Below, piece by piece: positions 8,870 through 18,006 of a DNA stretch of 64,000 bases (position 1 is the first letter of the stretch; every line of letters begins with the position of its first letter). The notes under the pieces were generated by a model. The model saw only the letters and a list, made by a program, of their open reading frames with translations, was not told the DNA's origin and searched no databases. This DNA comes from Microbacterium sp. Root61. Lineage in GTDB: Bacteria > Actinomycetota > Actinomycetes > Actinomycetales > Microbacteriaceae. A program made the position numbers and the translations under genes. The stretch lies in assembly GCF_001427525.1 (NCBI RefSeq), contig NZ_LMGU01000001.1:1521788-1585787 (forward strand), given 5' to 3'.

Positions 8870-9763
8870 TCACCCCAGGACGACCCGGCCCTCGGCGATG
8901 ATCTCTGCCGCGACCGCATCCAGCAGCGGTGAGCGCAGGTTCCACTGCTGCCAGTACAGCGGCACGTCGATGGGATCGCCGCCGATGGCCACCAGTCTCC
9001 CGGCATCCAGCGCATCCTCCGACTGGAATCGCGGCAGCAGCGCCCACCCGAGGCCCGCTTTGACCGCGTGGGCGAAGTCGCTGGATGCCGGGACGTAATG
9101 GCGCGGTGGGCGCGCGGGATCGGCGCCGCGTGAGGTCAGCCAGAGTGTCTGCAAGTCGTCGCGGCGATCGAAGTCGATGACCGGAGCGGCCGCGAGAGAT
9201 GCCGCGGTCACGCCCGCGGAGAACCAGTCGGCGACGAACTGCGGCGTCGCGACGGCTTCGTACCGCATCGCGCCCAGCACGCTCACCCGGCAGCCGGCCA
9301 CCGGCGTCGCCCGGGACGTGACCGCGCCCATGACCGTGCCAGACTCGAGCAGCCCGGCGGTGAAGTCCTGATCGTCGCGGTGCAGTTCGAAGACGACGGG
9401 AAGAGTCGCACTCAGCCGGGCGAGCGGTGGCAGGAACCACGTGGCGAGCGAATCGGCGTTGACGGCGAGCGGCACGCTGACGCGCGCCACTCCGTCATCG
9501 TGTGCGACACCGAGTTCGTCCAGCGTGTCGTGCTCCAGGAGAGCCATCTGACGGGCGAGGCGCACGACGGCTTCACCCGCCGCGGTGGCACGCGCGGGCT
9601 TGGACCGCACCAGCACCACTCGTCCGAGGAGTTCCTCGAGCGATTTGAGCCGCTGGCTGACGGCTGACGGAGTGATGCGCAGGCGCATGGCCGCAGCATC
9701 CAACGTGCCCTCGTCGACGATCGCGGCGAGGGTCTCGGCCAACTCCAACGGAATGCGCATCAT
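8870..9763 (-). CDS. lysG: LysR-family regulator, ArgP/LysG type
   Basis: 297 residues. The N-terminal LysR winged HTH (residues 4-60: LAETLAAIVDEGTLDAAAM, TPSAVSQRLKSLEE) is followed by a substrate-binding domain. Overall it resembles the ArgP/IciA/LysG branch. In Corynebacterium glutamicum, LysG activates the divergent exporter gene lysE when lysine, arginine or histidine accumulates. Here too the next gene is a divergent LysE-type exporter, which supports the name. The ATG at 9763 is immediately followed by a second ATG; either could serve. A small inverted repeat covers the start codon (9761-9777). Confidence 0.85.
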   Translation of the reverse strand: MMRIPLELAETLAAIVDEGTLDAAAMRLRITPSAVSQRLKSLEELLGRVVLVRSKPARATAAGEAVVRLARQMALLEHDTLDELGVAHDDGVARVSVPLAVNADSLATWFLPPLARLSATLPVVFELHRDDQDFTAGLLESGTVMGAVTSRATPVAGCRVSVLGAMRYEAVATPQFVADWFSAGVTAASLAAAPVIDFDRRDDLQTLWLTSRGADPARPPRHYVPASSDFAHAVKAGLGWALLPRFQSEDALDAGRLVAIGGDPIDVPLYWQQWNLRSPLLDAVAAEIIAEGRVVLG

Positions 9764-9777
9764 TAATCATGCTAATG
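9761..9777. promoter_or_regulatory. Candidate LysG operator
   Basis: CATTA-ATCATGC-TAATG is a perfect 5-7-5 inverted repeat that contains the T-N11-A core typical of LysR-type sites. It lies in an unusually AT-rich patch between the divergent regulator and exporter genes and overlaps the regulator's start codon, which fits autoregulation. Confidence 0.45.
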
Positions 9778-9831
9778 GTCCGGAAGAATCTTTAGCTGGA
9801 CCGTGCACGCAAGACCGCCTAGCGTCGACAT

Positions 9832-10473
9832 GTGCTCACCCCCCTCCTCGCCGGCCTCGGCCTGGGATTCTCGCTCATCGTCGCGATCGGCGCGCAGAAC
9901 CTCTTCGTGCTGCGGCAGGGCATCCGACGTGAGCACGTCGCGCTCGTCGCCGCCATCTGCGCCGTGTCGGACGCCATGCTCATCGCGCTGGGCGTATCGG
10001 GGATCGGGCTCGTGCTGCAGACCGTGCCGTGGCTCATCGAGGTCGTACGTTGGGCAGGCGCGCTGTTCCTTCTCGCGTACGCTGCCCTCGCGGCGCGGCG
10101 CGCCTGGCGGCCGAGCGCCGATGCCGTCGAGGTCGTGGTCGCCGACTCCCCTTCGGTCTCGTCGTCGCCGGTGACGACCGGCACCCGCGTCCTGCCGGTC
10201 GTGCTGACCTGTCTGGCGCTGACCTGGCTGAACCCGCACGTCTACCTCGACACGGTGTTCCTCCTGGGATCGGTCGCCAACACGCACGGCGATGGGCGGT
10301 GGCTGTTCGCCGCCGGAGCGATGGTCGCGAGCGTCGCATGGTTCTTCGGCCTGGCGTTCGGAGCCCGCCACCTCGGTCGCTGGCTCTCGACGCCGCGCGC
10401 CTGGCGCATCCTCGACGGCGCGATCGCGATCGTCATGGTCGCGATCGCCATCGGGCTGCTGCTCCCGCACTGA
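9832..10473 (+). CDS. lysE: LysE-family amino acid exporter
   Basis: About 213 residues with five or six hydrophobic segments, the standard LysE/RhtB size. The conserved N-terminal motif GFSLIVAIGAQNLFVLRQG and the later LTWLNPHVYLDT motif are both present; the latter is characteristic of the LysE branch (basic amino acid export: lysine, arginine). The GTG at 9832 is used; the transcript may be leaderless because no ribosome site precedes it. It is divergent from the LysG-type regulator, so export is probably induced by high internal lysine or arginine. It ends 5 bp before the convergent DUF1801 gene. Confidence 0.88.
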   Translation: MLTPLLAGLGLGFSLIVAIGAQNLFVLRQGIRREHVALVAAICAVSDAMLIALGVSGIGLVLQTVPWLIEVVRWAGALFLLAYAALAARRAWRPSADAVEVVVADSPSVSSSPVTTGTRVLPVVLTCLALTWLNPHVYLDTVFLLGSVANTHGDGRWLFAAGAMVASVAWFFGLAFGARHLGRWLSTPRAWRILDGAIAIVMVAIAIGLLLPH

Positions 10474-10478
10474 GCCGC

Positions 10479-10826
10479 TCAGGCCCCCTCGATCTGCTCC
10501 TTGCGGCGGGCCACCAACACGCGCACCGCTTCGTCGGGCAGCGGATGCTCCGGCTGGAACCGGATCGTCCCCTTCGCCACATCGAACCCGGGCAGCAGCT
10601 CGGCGGCGGCGGTGACCGCGTCCGGACTGAACGGATAGACCCCGATGTGCCCCTTCGCGCGCATGACCGACAGGAGCGGCTTGCCGCGGTACACGAGCGC
10701 CGGCATGCCGTAGCCGAGGCCCTGCTCGGCGTCCGGCACGATGTCGCGGGCGATGGCGTAGAGACGTTCCACCGCCCCGCGCGAGACGGGATCGAGGTCG
10801 GTCAGGTACTCGTCGACGGTGCCCAT
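10479..10826 (-). CDS. DUF1801 / YdhG-like protein
   Basis: A 115-residue protein of the DUF1801 (YdhG/iron-chaperone-like) family. Features are TVDEYLTDLDP at the N-terminus, the central GLGYGMPALVYRGKPLLSV segment, and FSPDAV with a C-terminal LVARRKEQIEG. The fold resembles frataxin-like domains and some members have been proposed to bind iron, but the biochemical role is not settled. It is monocistronic and convergent with lysE. No metal-ligand cluster is obvious, so no function is claimed. Confidence 0.75.
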   Translation of the reverse strand: MGTVDEYLTDLDPVSRGAVERLYAIARDIVPDAEQGLGYGMPALVYRGKPLLSVMRAKGHIGVYPFSPDAVTAAAELLPGFDVAKGTIRFQPEHPLPDEAVRVLVARRKEQIEGA

Positions 10827-10866
10827 GCTGGCATCCTGCCAGGCTGATGCGTCGCTGCACAGCCGA

Positions 10867-12312
10867 TCATGCGTCGAGAGCGATGTACTTCTCCTCCAGA
10901 TACTCGAGGATTCCTTCCGAACTGCCCTCGCGTCCGAGTCCGCTCTGCTTGGAGCCGCCGAACGGCGCCGCGGGATCGCTCAGCACGCCGCGGTTCACGG
11001 CGACCATGCCCGTCTCCAAACGCAGCGCGACGCGAAGGGCTTCGCGTTCGGGGCCGAACACGTACCCGACGAGGCCGAACTCGGTGTCGTTGGCCATGCG
11101 GATCGCATCCTCGACATCGTCGTACGAGATCACCGCGGTGACCGGCCCGAAGATCTCCTGCCGGGTGATCGAGTCGCCGTGGCGCACCCCGTCGAGCAGG
11201 GTCGCGGCATAGAAGGCGCCATCCGGCATCCGTGCTCCTCCGACCACGACGCGCGCGCCCTCGGCGACCGCGACATCCACGAGGCTCGCCACCTTGTCCC
11301 GCTCGGCGAGGGAGACGAGTGCGCCGAGCGTGTTGTCCCGGTCCAGACCGGAGCCCGTGCGAACCGCGGAGAGTTCCGCCGCCATCCGATCCACGAACTC
11401 GTCGTGGAGGCTCGAGTGGACATAGAAGCGATTCGCCGCGGTGCAGGCCGAACCGCCGTTGCGCATCTTGGCGGCGAGTGCGGCCGGAATCGTATCGTCG
11501 AGATCAGCATCGGGAAGCACGATGACCGGGGCGTTGCCCCCCAGCTCCATGGAGGCGCTCACGATCGAATCGGCGCACTCCCGCAGAAGTACCCGACCTA
11601 CCTCTGTCGACCCGGTGAAGGAGAGCTTGCGCACGGCGGGGTGCGCGATCATTCGGGCGACCGCGGGACCGGTGGGGACAGGGGTGACGAGATTGACGAC
11701 ACCGGTCGGCACTCCGGCGCGACGCAGCACATCGACCACGTACGCCGCCGTGAGCGGGGTCTCGCGGGCCGGCTTGAGGATCGTCGTGCAGCCCGCCGCG
11801 AGTGCCGGGGCGAGCTTTCGCGTGGCCATCGCCGCGGGGAAGTTCCACGGTGTGATCAGCAGCGCCACGCCCATCGGCTGACGGGCCACGACGATCCGCT
11901 TGTCGCCGGCCGGCGAGAGCCGGAAGTCGCCCGGGACCCGGACCGCTTCCTCTGCGAACCAGCGGAAGAACTCCGTTGCATAGCCCGCTTCCGCGATCGC
12001 GTCAGGCCACGACTTGCCGTTCTCTCTCACCATGATCTCGGCGAACAGTTCCTTCTCCGCCCGCAGGATCTCGAAGGCGGCCATGAGGATGTCCGCCCGC
12101 TCGCGCGGTGCCGTCTGAGACCAGCGGGGGAATGCCGCCTCCGCCGCGCGGACCGCGTCGTCGCAGTCGTTCTCGGTCGCGATCGCGAAGTCGGCGATGA
12201 TCTCGCCGGTGGCGGGATCGATCACAGGGAACGTGCCACCCCCTCTGCCGTCGCGCCATTCGCCGTCGATGAAGAGCCGGGTGATCGGGGTGTCGGTGAG
12301 AAGCGTGGTCAT
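10867..12312 (-). CDS. NAD(P)-dependent aldehyde dehydrogenase (succinate-semialdehyde dehydrogenase-like)
   Basis: 481 residues, full length for the aldehyde dehydrogenase superfamily. It shows the cofactor region TPWNFPAAMATRKLAPALAAG, the general-base glutamate in MELGGNAP and the catalytic cysteine in NGGSACTAANR. Sequence flavour is that of GabD-type enzymes, but the context differs: it is the last of three genes (Ldh2-family dehydrogenase, Fe-alcohol dehydrogenase, this gene) joined by ATGA overlaps and divergent from an IclR regulator. It probably oxidises an aldehyde made from a sugar acid, for example an aldehydo-acid such as tartronate, glycolaldehyde-type or alpha-ketoglutarate semialdehyde. 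The exact substrate is unknown. Confidence 0.85.
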   Translation of the reverse strand: MTTLLTDTPITRLFIDGEWRDGRGGGTFPVIDPATGEIIADFAIATENDCDDAVRAAEAAFPRWSQTAPRERADILMAAFEILRAEKELFAEIMVRENGKSWPDAIAEAGYATEFFRWFAEEAVRVPGDFRLSPAGDKRIVVARQPMGVALLITPWNFPAAMATRKLAPALAAGCTTILKPARETPLTAAYVVDVLRRAGVPTGVVNLVTPVPTGPAVARMIAHPAVRKLSFTGSTEVGRVLLRECADSIVSASMELGGNAPVIVLPDADLDDTIPAALAAKMRNGGSACTAANRFYVHSSLHDEFVDRMAAELSAVRTGSGLDRDNTLGALVSLAERDKVASLVDVAVAEGARVVVGGARMPDGAFYAATLLDGVRHGDSITRQEIFGPVTAVISYDDVEDAIRMANDTEFGLVGYVFGPEREALRVALRLETGMVAVNRGVLSDPAAPFGGSKQSGLGREGSSEGILEYLEEKYIALDA

Positions 12313-13559
12313 GGGTGTTCCTGACGATCGGTGGCGGATGCGCGCAGCAAGGACCGATTACCGGCGATGGCGGCGTCGACGATCGATGCGATCATGACGC
12401 GATCCGCGTGAATGGGGGCGATCCCGATGAGGCGGGACGACTGAAGCGCCAGATCGACGATGCTGTCCCTGTCGGCCTGTCCGATACCGAGTTCGGCGAG
12501 TGAACGGGGCAGTCCGATCCGCGCGGTCAGGTCGTCGATCGCGTCCACCGTCGCTTGCGCGCGCTGGAGAACGCTGCCGTCTGCAGGAAGGCCCAGGGCG
12601 GCGCCGAGCCGTGCGAGCCGCTCGGGGACGGCGATAAGGCAGGCCTGGAGCACGAATGGGAGCAGCATGCCGGTGCCCAGCCCGTGCGGGGTGTGGGTGA
12701 TCGCTCCGACCGGGTACTGGATCGCGTGGCTGAGGTGGGTCCCGGCGGCGCCGAATGCCATGCCGGCCAGCAGGCTTCCGCGTGACATCGCCGCACGCGC
12801 ATCGCGGTCGTCAGGCGAGTGAACCGCGGTGGGCAGCGCGTGGAAGATCAAGGCGGCCGCCTCCAGCGAGAGCGATTCCGTCAGCTCGTTGCGGCCGATG
12901 AACACGGGCATGACGGCAGTGTGCGTCAGTTCGAGCTCGGCCGCGGTGTACGACTCGACGGCGTGCACGAGTGCATCGATTCCCGCGTACGTCGTGACGC
13001 CCACAGGAGCGCCGAGGGTGAGCGCCGGATCGACGATCGCCACCGAGGGGATGAGGTGCGGGCTGGAGATGCCGACCTTCATCGCGCGCGCAGGATCGGA
13101 GACGACGGCGACCGGGGTGACCTCGCTTCCCGTGCCCGCCGTGGTCGGCACGGCGATGAGGGGGGTGACCGGTCCGGGCACCGCGTTCTCCCCGTAGTAC
13201 GTTTCGAGGGGTGGCGGGTAGGAGATGAGCAGCGCGACGAGCTTGGCCTGATCCAGCGCACTTCCACCTCCGTAGCCCACGACCACGTCGGGAGCGAAGG
13301 TGCGCGCTGCCTCCCCCGCGCGCAGCACGGCGGACACCGGCAGCTCCGGCGGAACGTCCGTGAGCACGAGGACTTCCGCCCCGGTCGCGCGCGTGGACTG
13401 CAGGATCCGGTCGAACTCCGGCGTCGTCGCGAGGAACGGGTCTGCCACGAAGACCACTCGCGATCCGTACCCGGCCGCGAGCTCAGCGACGGCCGCGCTG
13501 ACCCCATAGCCATACCTCACATCACGCGGAAGCCGCAGGATGCCTGATGATGCGCTCAT
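12309..13559 (-). CDS. Iron-containing alcohol dehydrogenase
   Basis: About 416 residues of the Fe-ADH family (group III dehydrogenases). The N-terminal NAD-binding part includes VVVGYGGGSALDQAKL (the GGGS motif) and PTTAGTGSEVTPVAV. The helical metal domain has HAVESY, GTHLSHAIQYPVGA and THTPHGLGTGMLLP, supplying the metal-binding histidines. Family members act on lactaldehyde, 1,2-propanediol, hydroxyacids or maleylacetate. The ATG at 13559 overlaps the upstream stop by ATGA, and the 3' end overlaps the aldehyde dehydrogenase start the same way. With its neighbours it probably interconverts a small aldehyde or semialdehyde and an alcohol in sugar-acid breakdown. Confidence 0.87.
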   Translation of the reverse strand: MSASSGILRLPRDVRYGYGVSAAVAELAAGYGSRVVFVADPFLATTPEFDRILQSTRATGAEVLVLTDVPPELPVSAVLRAGEAARTFAPDVVVGYGGGSALDQAKLVALLISYPPPLETYYGENAVPGPVTPLIAVPTTAGTGSEVTPVAVVSDPARAMKVGISSPHLIPSVAIVDPALTLGAPVGVTTYAGIDALVHAVESYTAAELELTHTAVMPVFIGRNELTESLSLEAAALIFHALPTAVHSPDDRDARAAMSRGSLLAGMAFGAAGTHLSHAIQYPVGAITHTPHGLGTGMLLPFVLQACLIAVPERLARLGAALGLPADGSVLQRAQATVDAIDDLTARIGLPRSLAELGIGQADRDSIVDLALQSSRLIGIAPIHADRVMIASIVDAAIAGNRSLLRASATDRQEHP

Positions 13560-14620
13560 GCGCTCTGCTCCGCTCTGTCGGTCGAGATCCCCGGGCCCGC
13601 GTCGGCGAGTTCGCTCAGGGTGTCCCAAAGGTCTTCGAGGACGTCGATGCCCTGCGCCAGTGCGCGCGTGCGCGCGGTCTTGGATCGATCCCCCGGGACG
13701 GTCACCCGTCGTCCGTCCACGCCGCTCGCGCGCACCTGTTCGAGATACTCCGCAAGCACTGCGGAGGAGGCATCCTGCCCGAAGGCGTCGATGCTGATCA
13801 CAGCGATGACATCGCCCTTCGTGACTTCGCTGGTGGTGTCCAACGTGCCTCGGACTGCCGGACCGAAGGGCGTACCGGTCAGCACGCCGACGATCGCACC
13901 CAGCGTGAGGCCGAGCGCATAGCCCTTCGCACCGCCGAACGGCGAAATGGAACCGAGGACCGCCGCGGCAGGATCCACGGTGGCACGGCCCTCGACGTCC
14001 ACGGCCCATCCCGCCGGGAGCTCGAGTCCGCGCTCGGCGAAGTCGAGGATCTTGCCCGCTGAGACGGAGCCGGTCGACATGTCCAGCGTGACGCCGCCTC
14101 CCGCGGCGGGCACCGCCGCGCCGAGCGGGTTCGTGCCGAGGAGAGGACCCGCGCCGCCCCACGGATGCACGAGGCCCTCCGTGGAAGAGAGCACCAGGCC
14201 GATACAGCCGTGCTCGGCGAACCGCTCGACGAAGGGAGCAAGCATCCCCAGGTGGTGGGTGCGGTGCATAGCGGCGACCGCGACTCCGACCTCCGCCACC
14301 CGAGAGAGCAGCTCGTCGCCTGCGGCGTATGCGGTCACGGGTCCGAACCCGAGGTTGCCGTCGACCATGAGCGCGCCGCTCGCACCCCAGGTGAAGGTCG
14401 GCGTCGCATTCGGGTCCAGGAGTCCCGCTGTGATCCTGCCGACGAGTGTCGGCAGGCGCCGCAGCCCATGCGAAGGATGCCCTCGCAGCTCGGCTTCGAC
14501 CAGATGCTCCGCTTGGATCCTCGCGTTCTGCTCGTCTGACCCGACGCCCATGAGCGCGGCTGTCGTGAGCTCGATGGCCGTGCCCGCTTCCACGCGTCGC
14601 ACCTGTGTGCCCGGGGTCAT
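13556..14620 (-). CDS. Ldh2 family malate/L-lactate/ureidoglycolate-type dehydrogenase
   Basis: 354 residues of the Ldh_2 (PF02615) family of NAD(P)-dependent 2-hydroxyacid dehydrogenases, unrelated in fold to classical lactate dehydrogenases. Landmarks are HLVEAELRGHPSHGLRRLP (containing the catalytic histidine region), TNPLGAAVPA, LDMSTGSVSAGKI, and GGAKGYALGLTLGAIVGVL near residue 235. Characterised relatives reduce 2,3-diketo-L-gulonate, malate, sulfolactate or ureidoglycolate. It heads the three-gene operon that diverges from the IclR gene at 14784, which suggests control by that regulator. The hydroxyacid oxidised here is not identifiable from sequence. Confidence 0.86.
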   Translation of the reverse strand: MTPGTQVRRVEAGTAIELTTAALMGVGSDEQNARIQAEHLVEAELRGHPSHGLRRLPTLVGRITAGLLDPNATPTFTWGASGALMVDGNLGFGPVTAYAAGDELLSRVAEVGVAVAAMHRTHHLGMLAPFVERFAEHGCIGLVLSSTEGLVHPWGGAGPLLGTNPLGAAVPAAGGGVTLDMSTGSVSAGKILDFAERGLELPAGWAVDVEGRATVDPAAAVLGSISPFGGAKGYALGLTLGAIVGVLTGTPFGPAVRGTLDTTSEVTKGDVIAVISIDAFGQDASSAVLAEYLEQVRASGVDGRRVTVPGDRSKTARTRALAQGIDVLEDLWDTLSELADAGPGISTDRAEQSA

Positions 14621-14783
14621 GCGGCTCCTCTCGCTTGCCGTTTCGTCGGGTCATTGTGCTCACATCGGCTCCGGCAGCCGAAGCACCAGTCCCGGCATGC
14701 AGGACGCGAGGATGCCATCCGGGTCAGCCCCGAGGCACGATATGCGGGCGATAATGTTCCACAGACCGGGGGAAAGGAACGCC

Positions 14784-15560
14784 ATGGACACCGAACGCAA
14801 GAAGGACGGCGAATCCTCGCTCTCACGCGGGTTGAGCCTCCTGGAGCTGTTCTCTCCAGAGGAGAACGAGATGTCGATCAGTGAGATGGCGCGCCGCGTC
14901 GGAATGCCCAAGTCGACCACCCATCGCCTCGTCGTTGACCTGCTGCGCTGGGGCGCACTGGAGAAGAGCCGGGGCGGAGTCCGCCTCGGCGTGCGGCTGT
15001 TCGAACTCGGGCACCTCGTCCCCGATCACAGCCGCCTGCGGGAGTTGGCGATCCCGTTCGCCCATTCGCTGAACGAGATCACGAACCTCACCTCCAATCT
15101 CGCCGTCCGCGAGGGCAGCGAGATCATCTACATCGAGAAGATCAACAGTCGTGATCTCAAGGTCCCGCATTCGCGCATCGGCGGGCGTCTGCCCATGCAC
15201 TGCACTGCCCTCGGCAAGGCGATCCTCGCGTACAGCAGTGCGCAGTTCGTCAGTTCGATCCTCGAGGGCGAACTGGCGCAGGTGACACCGAAGACGATCA
15301 CGTCGCCGGACGCGCTACGACGGGAGATCGCCGGCGTTCGCCAGTCTCGGGTGGCGTACGACTTCGAGGAGTCGCAGTTGGGTCTCTTCTGCGTCGGGGC
15401 GCCTATCTTCGCGCGCAGCGGTCGCGTCGTCGGAGCGCTGTCGGTAACCGGTGCGACGTCGCGCAGCCAGGCCCGCAGCTTCGCGGGGGTTGTCCTCGCC
15501 TCCTCTCACGCCCTGTCGCACGCGCTCGGCGCCCCCAGCAGCGCCTTCGCCGCAGCCTGA
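14784..15560 (+). CDS. IclR family transcriptional regulator of the sugar-acid island
   Basis: About 258 residues. The IclR winged HTH is at residues 10-75 (SLLELFSPEENEMSISEMA, MPKSTTHRLVVDLLRWGAL) and a GAF-like effector domain follows, with the family landmarks GGRLPMHCTALGKAIL and FCVGAPIFARSGRVVGALSV. The ATG at 14784 follows GGAAAGGAA by a few bases; the longer upstream frame runs antisense to the preceding gene and is rejected. A -10-like GATAAT lies at 14750-14755. The gene is divergent from the dehydrogenase operon and 54 bp upstream of the first enolase-superfamily gene, so it probably controls the island. Confidence 0.87.
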   Translation: MDTERKKDGESSLSRGLSLLELFSPEENEMSISEMARRVGMPKSTTHRLVVDLLRWGALEKSRGGVRLGVRLFELGHLVPDHSRLRELAIPFAHSLNEITNLTSNLAVREGSEIIYIEKINSRDLKVPHSRIGGRLPMHCTALGKAILAYSSAQFVSSILEGELAQVTPKTITSPDALRREIAGVRQSRVAYDFEESQLGLFCVGAPIFARSGRVVGALSVTGATSRSQARSFAGVVLASSHALSHALGAPSSAFAAA

Positions 15561-15614
15561 CCGCAGAGCGGGACGCGTCGCCCTACCCGTCCATGCGGGA
15601 GCGACGATGGGTGA

Positions 15615-16790
15615 ATGAGTATCCTCACCATCCGCTCCGTGACCCTCCGCAAGCTCCGCTGGCGAACACAGGGGCGCACACAGGACAGATCCGGGTTCTA
15701 CCCGGTCGCGTGGGATGACGGCATCGCGACGCAGACCGGCTACGTGCTGGAACTCGCGACGGACGCCGGCATCACGGGCGAGTACACCTGGACGACGGGG
15801 GTCAACGGACACGCCGCGCAGCAGATCGAGTCCGTCGCCGGCTGGCTCGTCGGCCAGGATGCCTTCCAGCGCGAACGCATCTGGGCGGACCTGCATCGCG
15901 CGTGGCGCAAGTATGACCGGCTCGGCATCGGGCCGATCGACTGCGCACTGTGGGACATCGCCGGGAAGGCCTACGAAGCATCCCTCTCCCAAATGCTGGG
16001 AGGCTACCGCGAACGCCTGCCCGCCTATGCCTCGACGCTCTTCGGCGACGACGAGGGTGCCGGCCCGCTGGGCACCCCTGAGGCGTTCGCGGACTTCGCA
16101 CGGGAGTGCGTGGATCTCGGGTACCGCGCCGTCAAGATCCACGGTTGGAACAACGGCGACATCGAGCGCGAGATCCGCAATGTCCGGGGCGTGCGTACGG
16201 CCGTCGGGCCGGACATCGCCCTCATGCTCGATCCCTCCGGAGCGTATGAGACGTTCGGCGATGTGCTCTCCGTGGGCCGCGCCCTCGACGAGGAGCAGTT
16301 CTACTGGTACGAGGATCCGGGCAAGGAGGGCGGAACCTCCGCGTTCGCGTACAAGAAGCTGCGCGAGCTCATCCGCACCCCATTGCTGCAGGGCGAGCAC
16401 GTACGCGGACTGCAGGCGCACGCCGACCAGGTCCTCGCGGGAGGCACCGATTTCATGCGGGCGGACGCGGGTCTGGACGGCGGCGTCACGGGCGTCCTCA
16501 AGATCGCCCACCTGGCCGAGGCGCTCGGAATCGACGTCGAGCTGCACGGGCCGAGCCCGGTGCACCGCCACATCATGTCGGCGCTGCGCAACAGCAACTT
16601 CTACGAGATGGGACTGGTCGCGCCGAGCCTGCGGCAGATCTCCTTCGGCGGTTTCGCGGACTACTCCGACGATCTGGCCGAGGTCGATGCGAACGGCACT
16701 GTGGGCATCCCACGGGGGCACGGCCTGGCAACGCCGCTGGACCAGGAGTGGATCGCCGCGCATCAGATCGACGAGCTGGTCTTCGACTGA
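15615..16790 (+). CDS. Enolase-superfamily (mandelate racemase/muconate lactonizing) enzyme 1
   Basis: 391 residues, with an N-terminal capping domain and a C-terminal beta-barrel. The metal ligands appear as Asp206 (LMLDPSG), Glu233 (WYEDP) and Glu261 (LLQGEH). The acid/base residues appear as Lys174 in VKIHGW and His311 in VELHGP. The usual mandelate-racemase KxK motif is KxH here, so the exact chemistry may differ from known galactarate, talarate or mandelate enzymes. Enzymes of this class abstract a proton alpha to a carboxylate and typically dehydrate or racemise sugar acids. It follows the IclR gene and converges on enolase-like enzyme 2 across a strong hairpin terminator. Confidence 0.85.
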   Translation: MSILTIRSVTLRKLRWRTQGRTQDRSGFYPVAWDDGIATQTGYVLELATDAGITGEYTWTTGVNGHAAQQIESVAGWLVGQDAFQRERIWADLHRAWRKYDRLGIGPIDCALWDIAGKAYEASLSQMLGGYRERLPAYASTLFGDDEGAGPLGTPEAFADFARECVDLGYRAVKIHGWNNGDIEREIRNVRGVRTAVGPDIALMLDPSGAYETFGDVLSVGRALDEEQFYWYEDPGKEGGTSAFAYKKLRELIRTPLLQGEHVRGLQAHADQVLAGGTDFMRADAGLDGGVTGVLKIAHLAEALGIDVELHGPSPVHRHIMSALRNSNFYEMGLVAPSLRQISFGGFADYSDDLAEVDANGTVGIPRGHGLATPLDQEWIAAHQIDELVFD

Positions 16791-16796
16791 CGCGAT

Positions 16797-16826
16797 TGAC
16801 CGCGCCGACTCAGGTCGGCGCGGTCA
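16797..16826. terminator. Bidirectional hairpin terminator
   Basis: A 13-bp perfect stem with a 4-nt loop (arms 16797-16809 and 16814-16826) lies between two convergent genes and includes the last codon of the minus-strand one. There is no strong U-tract, as is usual in high-GC actinobacteria. Confidence 0.75.
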
Positions 16827-17981
16827 CCGGTCCCGCGTTCGCGGCCAGGGCGAACCTGCTTCGGCAGGGTGCCGCTCGTTCAGCTCGGCCTCGTCCACCT
16901 CTACGCCGAGTCCCGGAGCATCGCTCAGTCGCGCGCGGCCGTCCTCCACGATTACGCCGCCCGAGATCGCTCCCGCGCGGAACGGGTTGACCGGGGTCGG
17001 ATCCGCCTCGAAGAACCATGCGCCACCGGCGGCACCGGACATGGCGTGAAGGGTCGCCGCGTGGTTCAGACCCGTATGCGAGATGTGCGGTGCGAAGCGG
17101 ATGCCGGATGCCTCGGCGAGCACGGCGATCCGGAGCAGCTCGGTGATGCCGCCTGCGCGGCTCGCATCCGGTTGCACGATGTCCAGTGCCCCCCGGTGGA
17201 TCCACTCCGCGAAACGGTCGGCACCCGCGAGGTTCTCCCCCGCGGCGATCGGGACGAGTCCTCGTGTCCGCAAAGCTGTGAAGGCGTCGATGCGGTGGGG
17301 GTTGTACGGCTCCTCGAGCCAGGTCACCCCGATCTCGCTGAGGCCGGGAGCCAGCGTGCCTGCGTCATAGGCGAGACCCAGGTTGGCGTCCGTCATGATC
17401 TGAAAATCGGCGCCGAATGCCTCGCGGGTTGCGCGCACCCGAGCGAGGTCGCGTTCGAGGGTGTCGCCCAGTCGCACCTTGGCCGCGCCATAGCCCCGGC
17501 CGACGAGTCGACGCAGCTCCTCCACCAGAACCTCCGGTTCGGAGAAGCCCAGGGTGAAGCCGCCGGCGTAGGCGGGGAACTCTCGGCGGGTTCCCCGCAG
17601 CAGGCGCCACACGGGCTCGCCGACGGATTTGCCGTGCGCATCCCACATCGCGATGTCGATACCGCTCAAGGCGAGCTCGAAGCCGCCGGCCATCCCCGCG
17701 CCGATCAGAAAGCGCGCGCGGGTCTCCTCCCGCACGGCGAGGTTCTCATCGACGCCGCGGCCGAGGACGACGTCCTGCATCGTCGTGTTGACAATCTCAG
17801 CGACGGCCGTGCCGGCATGGCCGTGGAAGGCCTCTCCATAGCCGACGGAGCCGTCCGCGCACTCGACCCGTACCAGCACGAAGTCGCGGCGCAGGGCACT
17901 TCCCAGCCCCAGCGCCCGGGGTCGTTCGTCGAATCGCCAGGTATGGACCTGCGCGCTCAGGGCGACGATCTCGGTGGGCAT
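16824..17981 (-). CDS. Enolase-superfamily (mandelate racemase-like) enzyme 2
   Basis: 385 residues. Metal ligands are Asp198 (MTDANLG), Glu223 (WLEEP) and Glu249 (AAGEN). His299 in FAPHIS and Asp272 form a likely acid/base dyad. Lys168 lies in AAKVRLG, so the second motif residue is arginine (KxR rather than KxK). This pattern belongs to the mandelate racemase subgroup, whose members dehydrate or epimerise acid sugars. A good ribosome site (GAAGGAG) precedes the ATG at 17981. It is the last gene of the importer operon, 25 bp after enolase-like enzyme 3, which links its substrate to the compound imported by that transporter. Confidence 0.85.
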   Translation of the reverse strand: MPTEIVALSAQVHTWRFDERPRALGLGSALRRDFVLVRVECADGSVGYGEAFHGHAGTAVAEIVNTTMQDVVLGRGVDENLAVREETRARFLIGAGMAGGFELALSGIDIAMWDAHGKSVGEPVWRLLRGTRREFPAYAGGFTLGFSEPEVLVEELRRLVGRGYGAAKVRLGDTLERDLARVRATREAFGADFQIMTDANLGLAYDAGTLAPGLSEIGVTWLEEPYNPHRIDAFTALRTRGLVPIAAGENLAGADRFAEWIHRGALDIVQPDASRAGGITELLRIAVLAEASGIRFAPHISHTGLNHAATLHAMSGAAGGAWFFEADPTPVNPFRAGAISGGVIVEDGRARLSDAPGLGVEVDEAELNERHPAEAGSPWPRTRDR

Positions 17982-18006
17982 AGCACTCCTTCAATCGGTG
18001 AGGGAC

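Noticed and set aside
14756..14780. GTTCC...GGAAC as a sixth IclR site near the first IclR gene
   Set aside because: The spacer between arms is 15 bp instead of 7, so it does not fit the element found in the 44-58 kb island.
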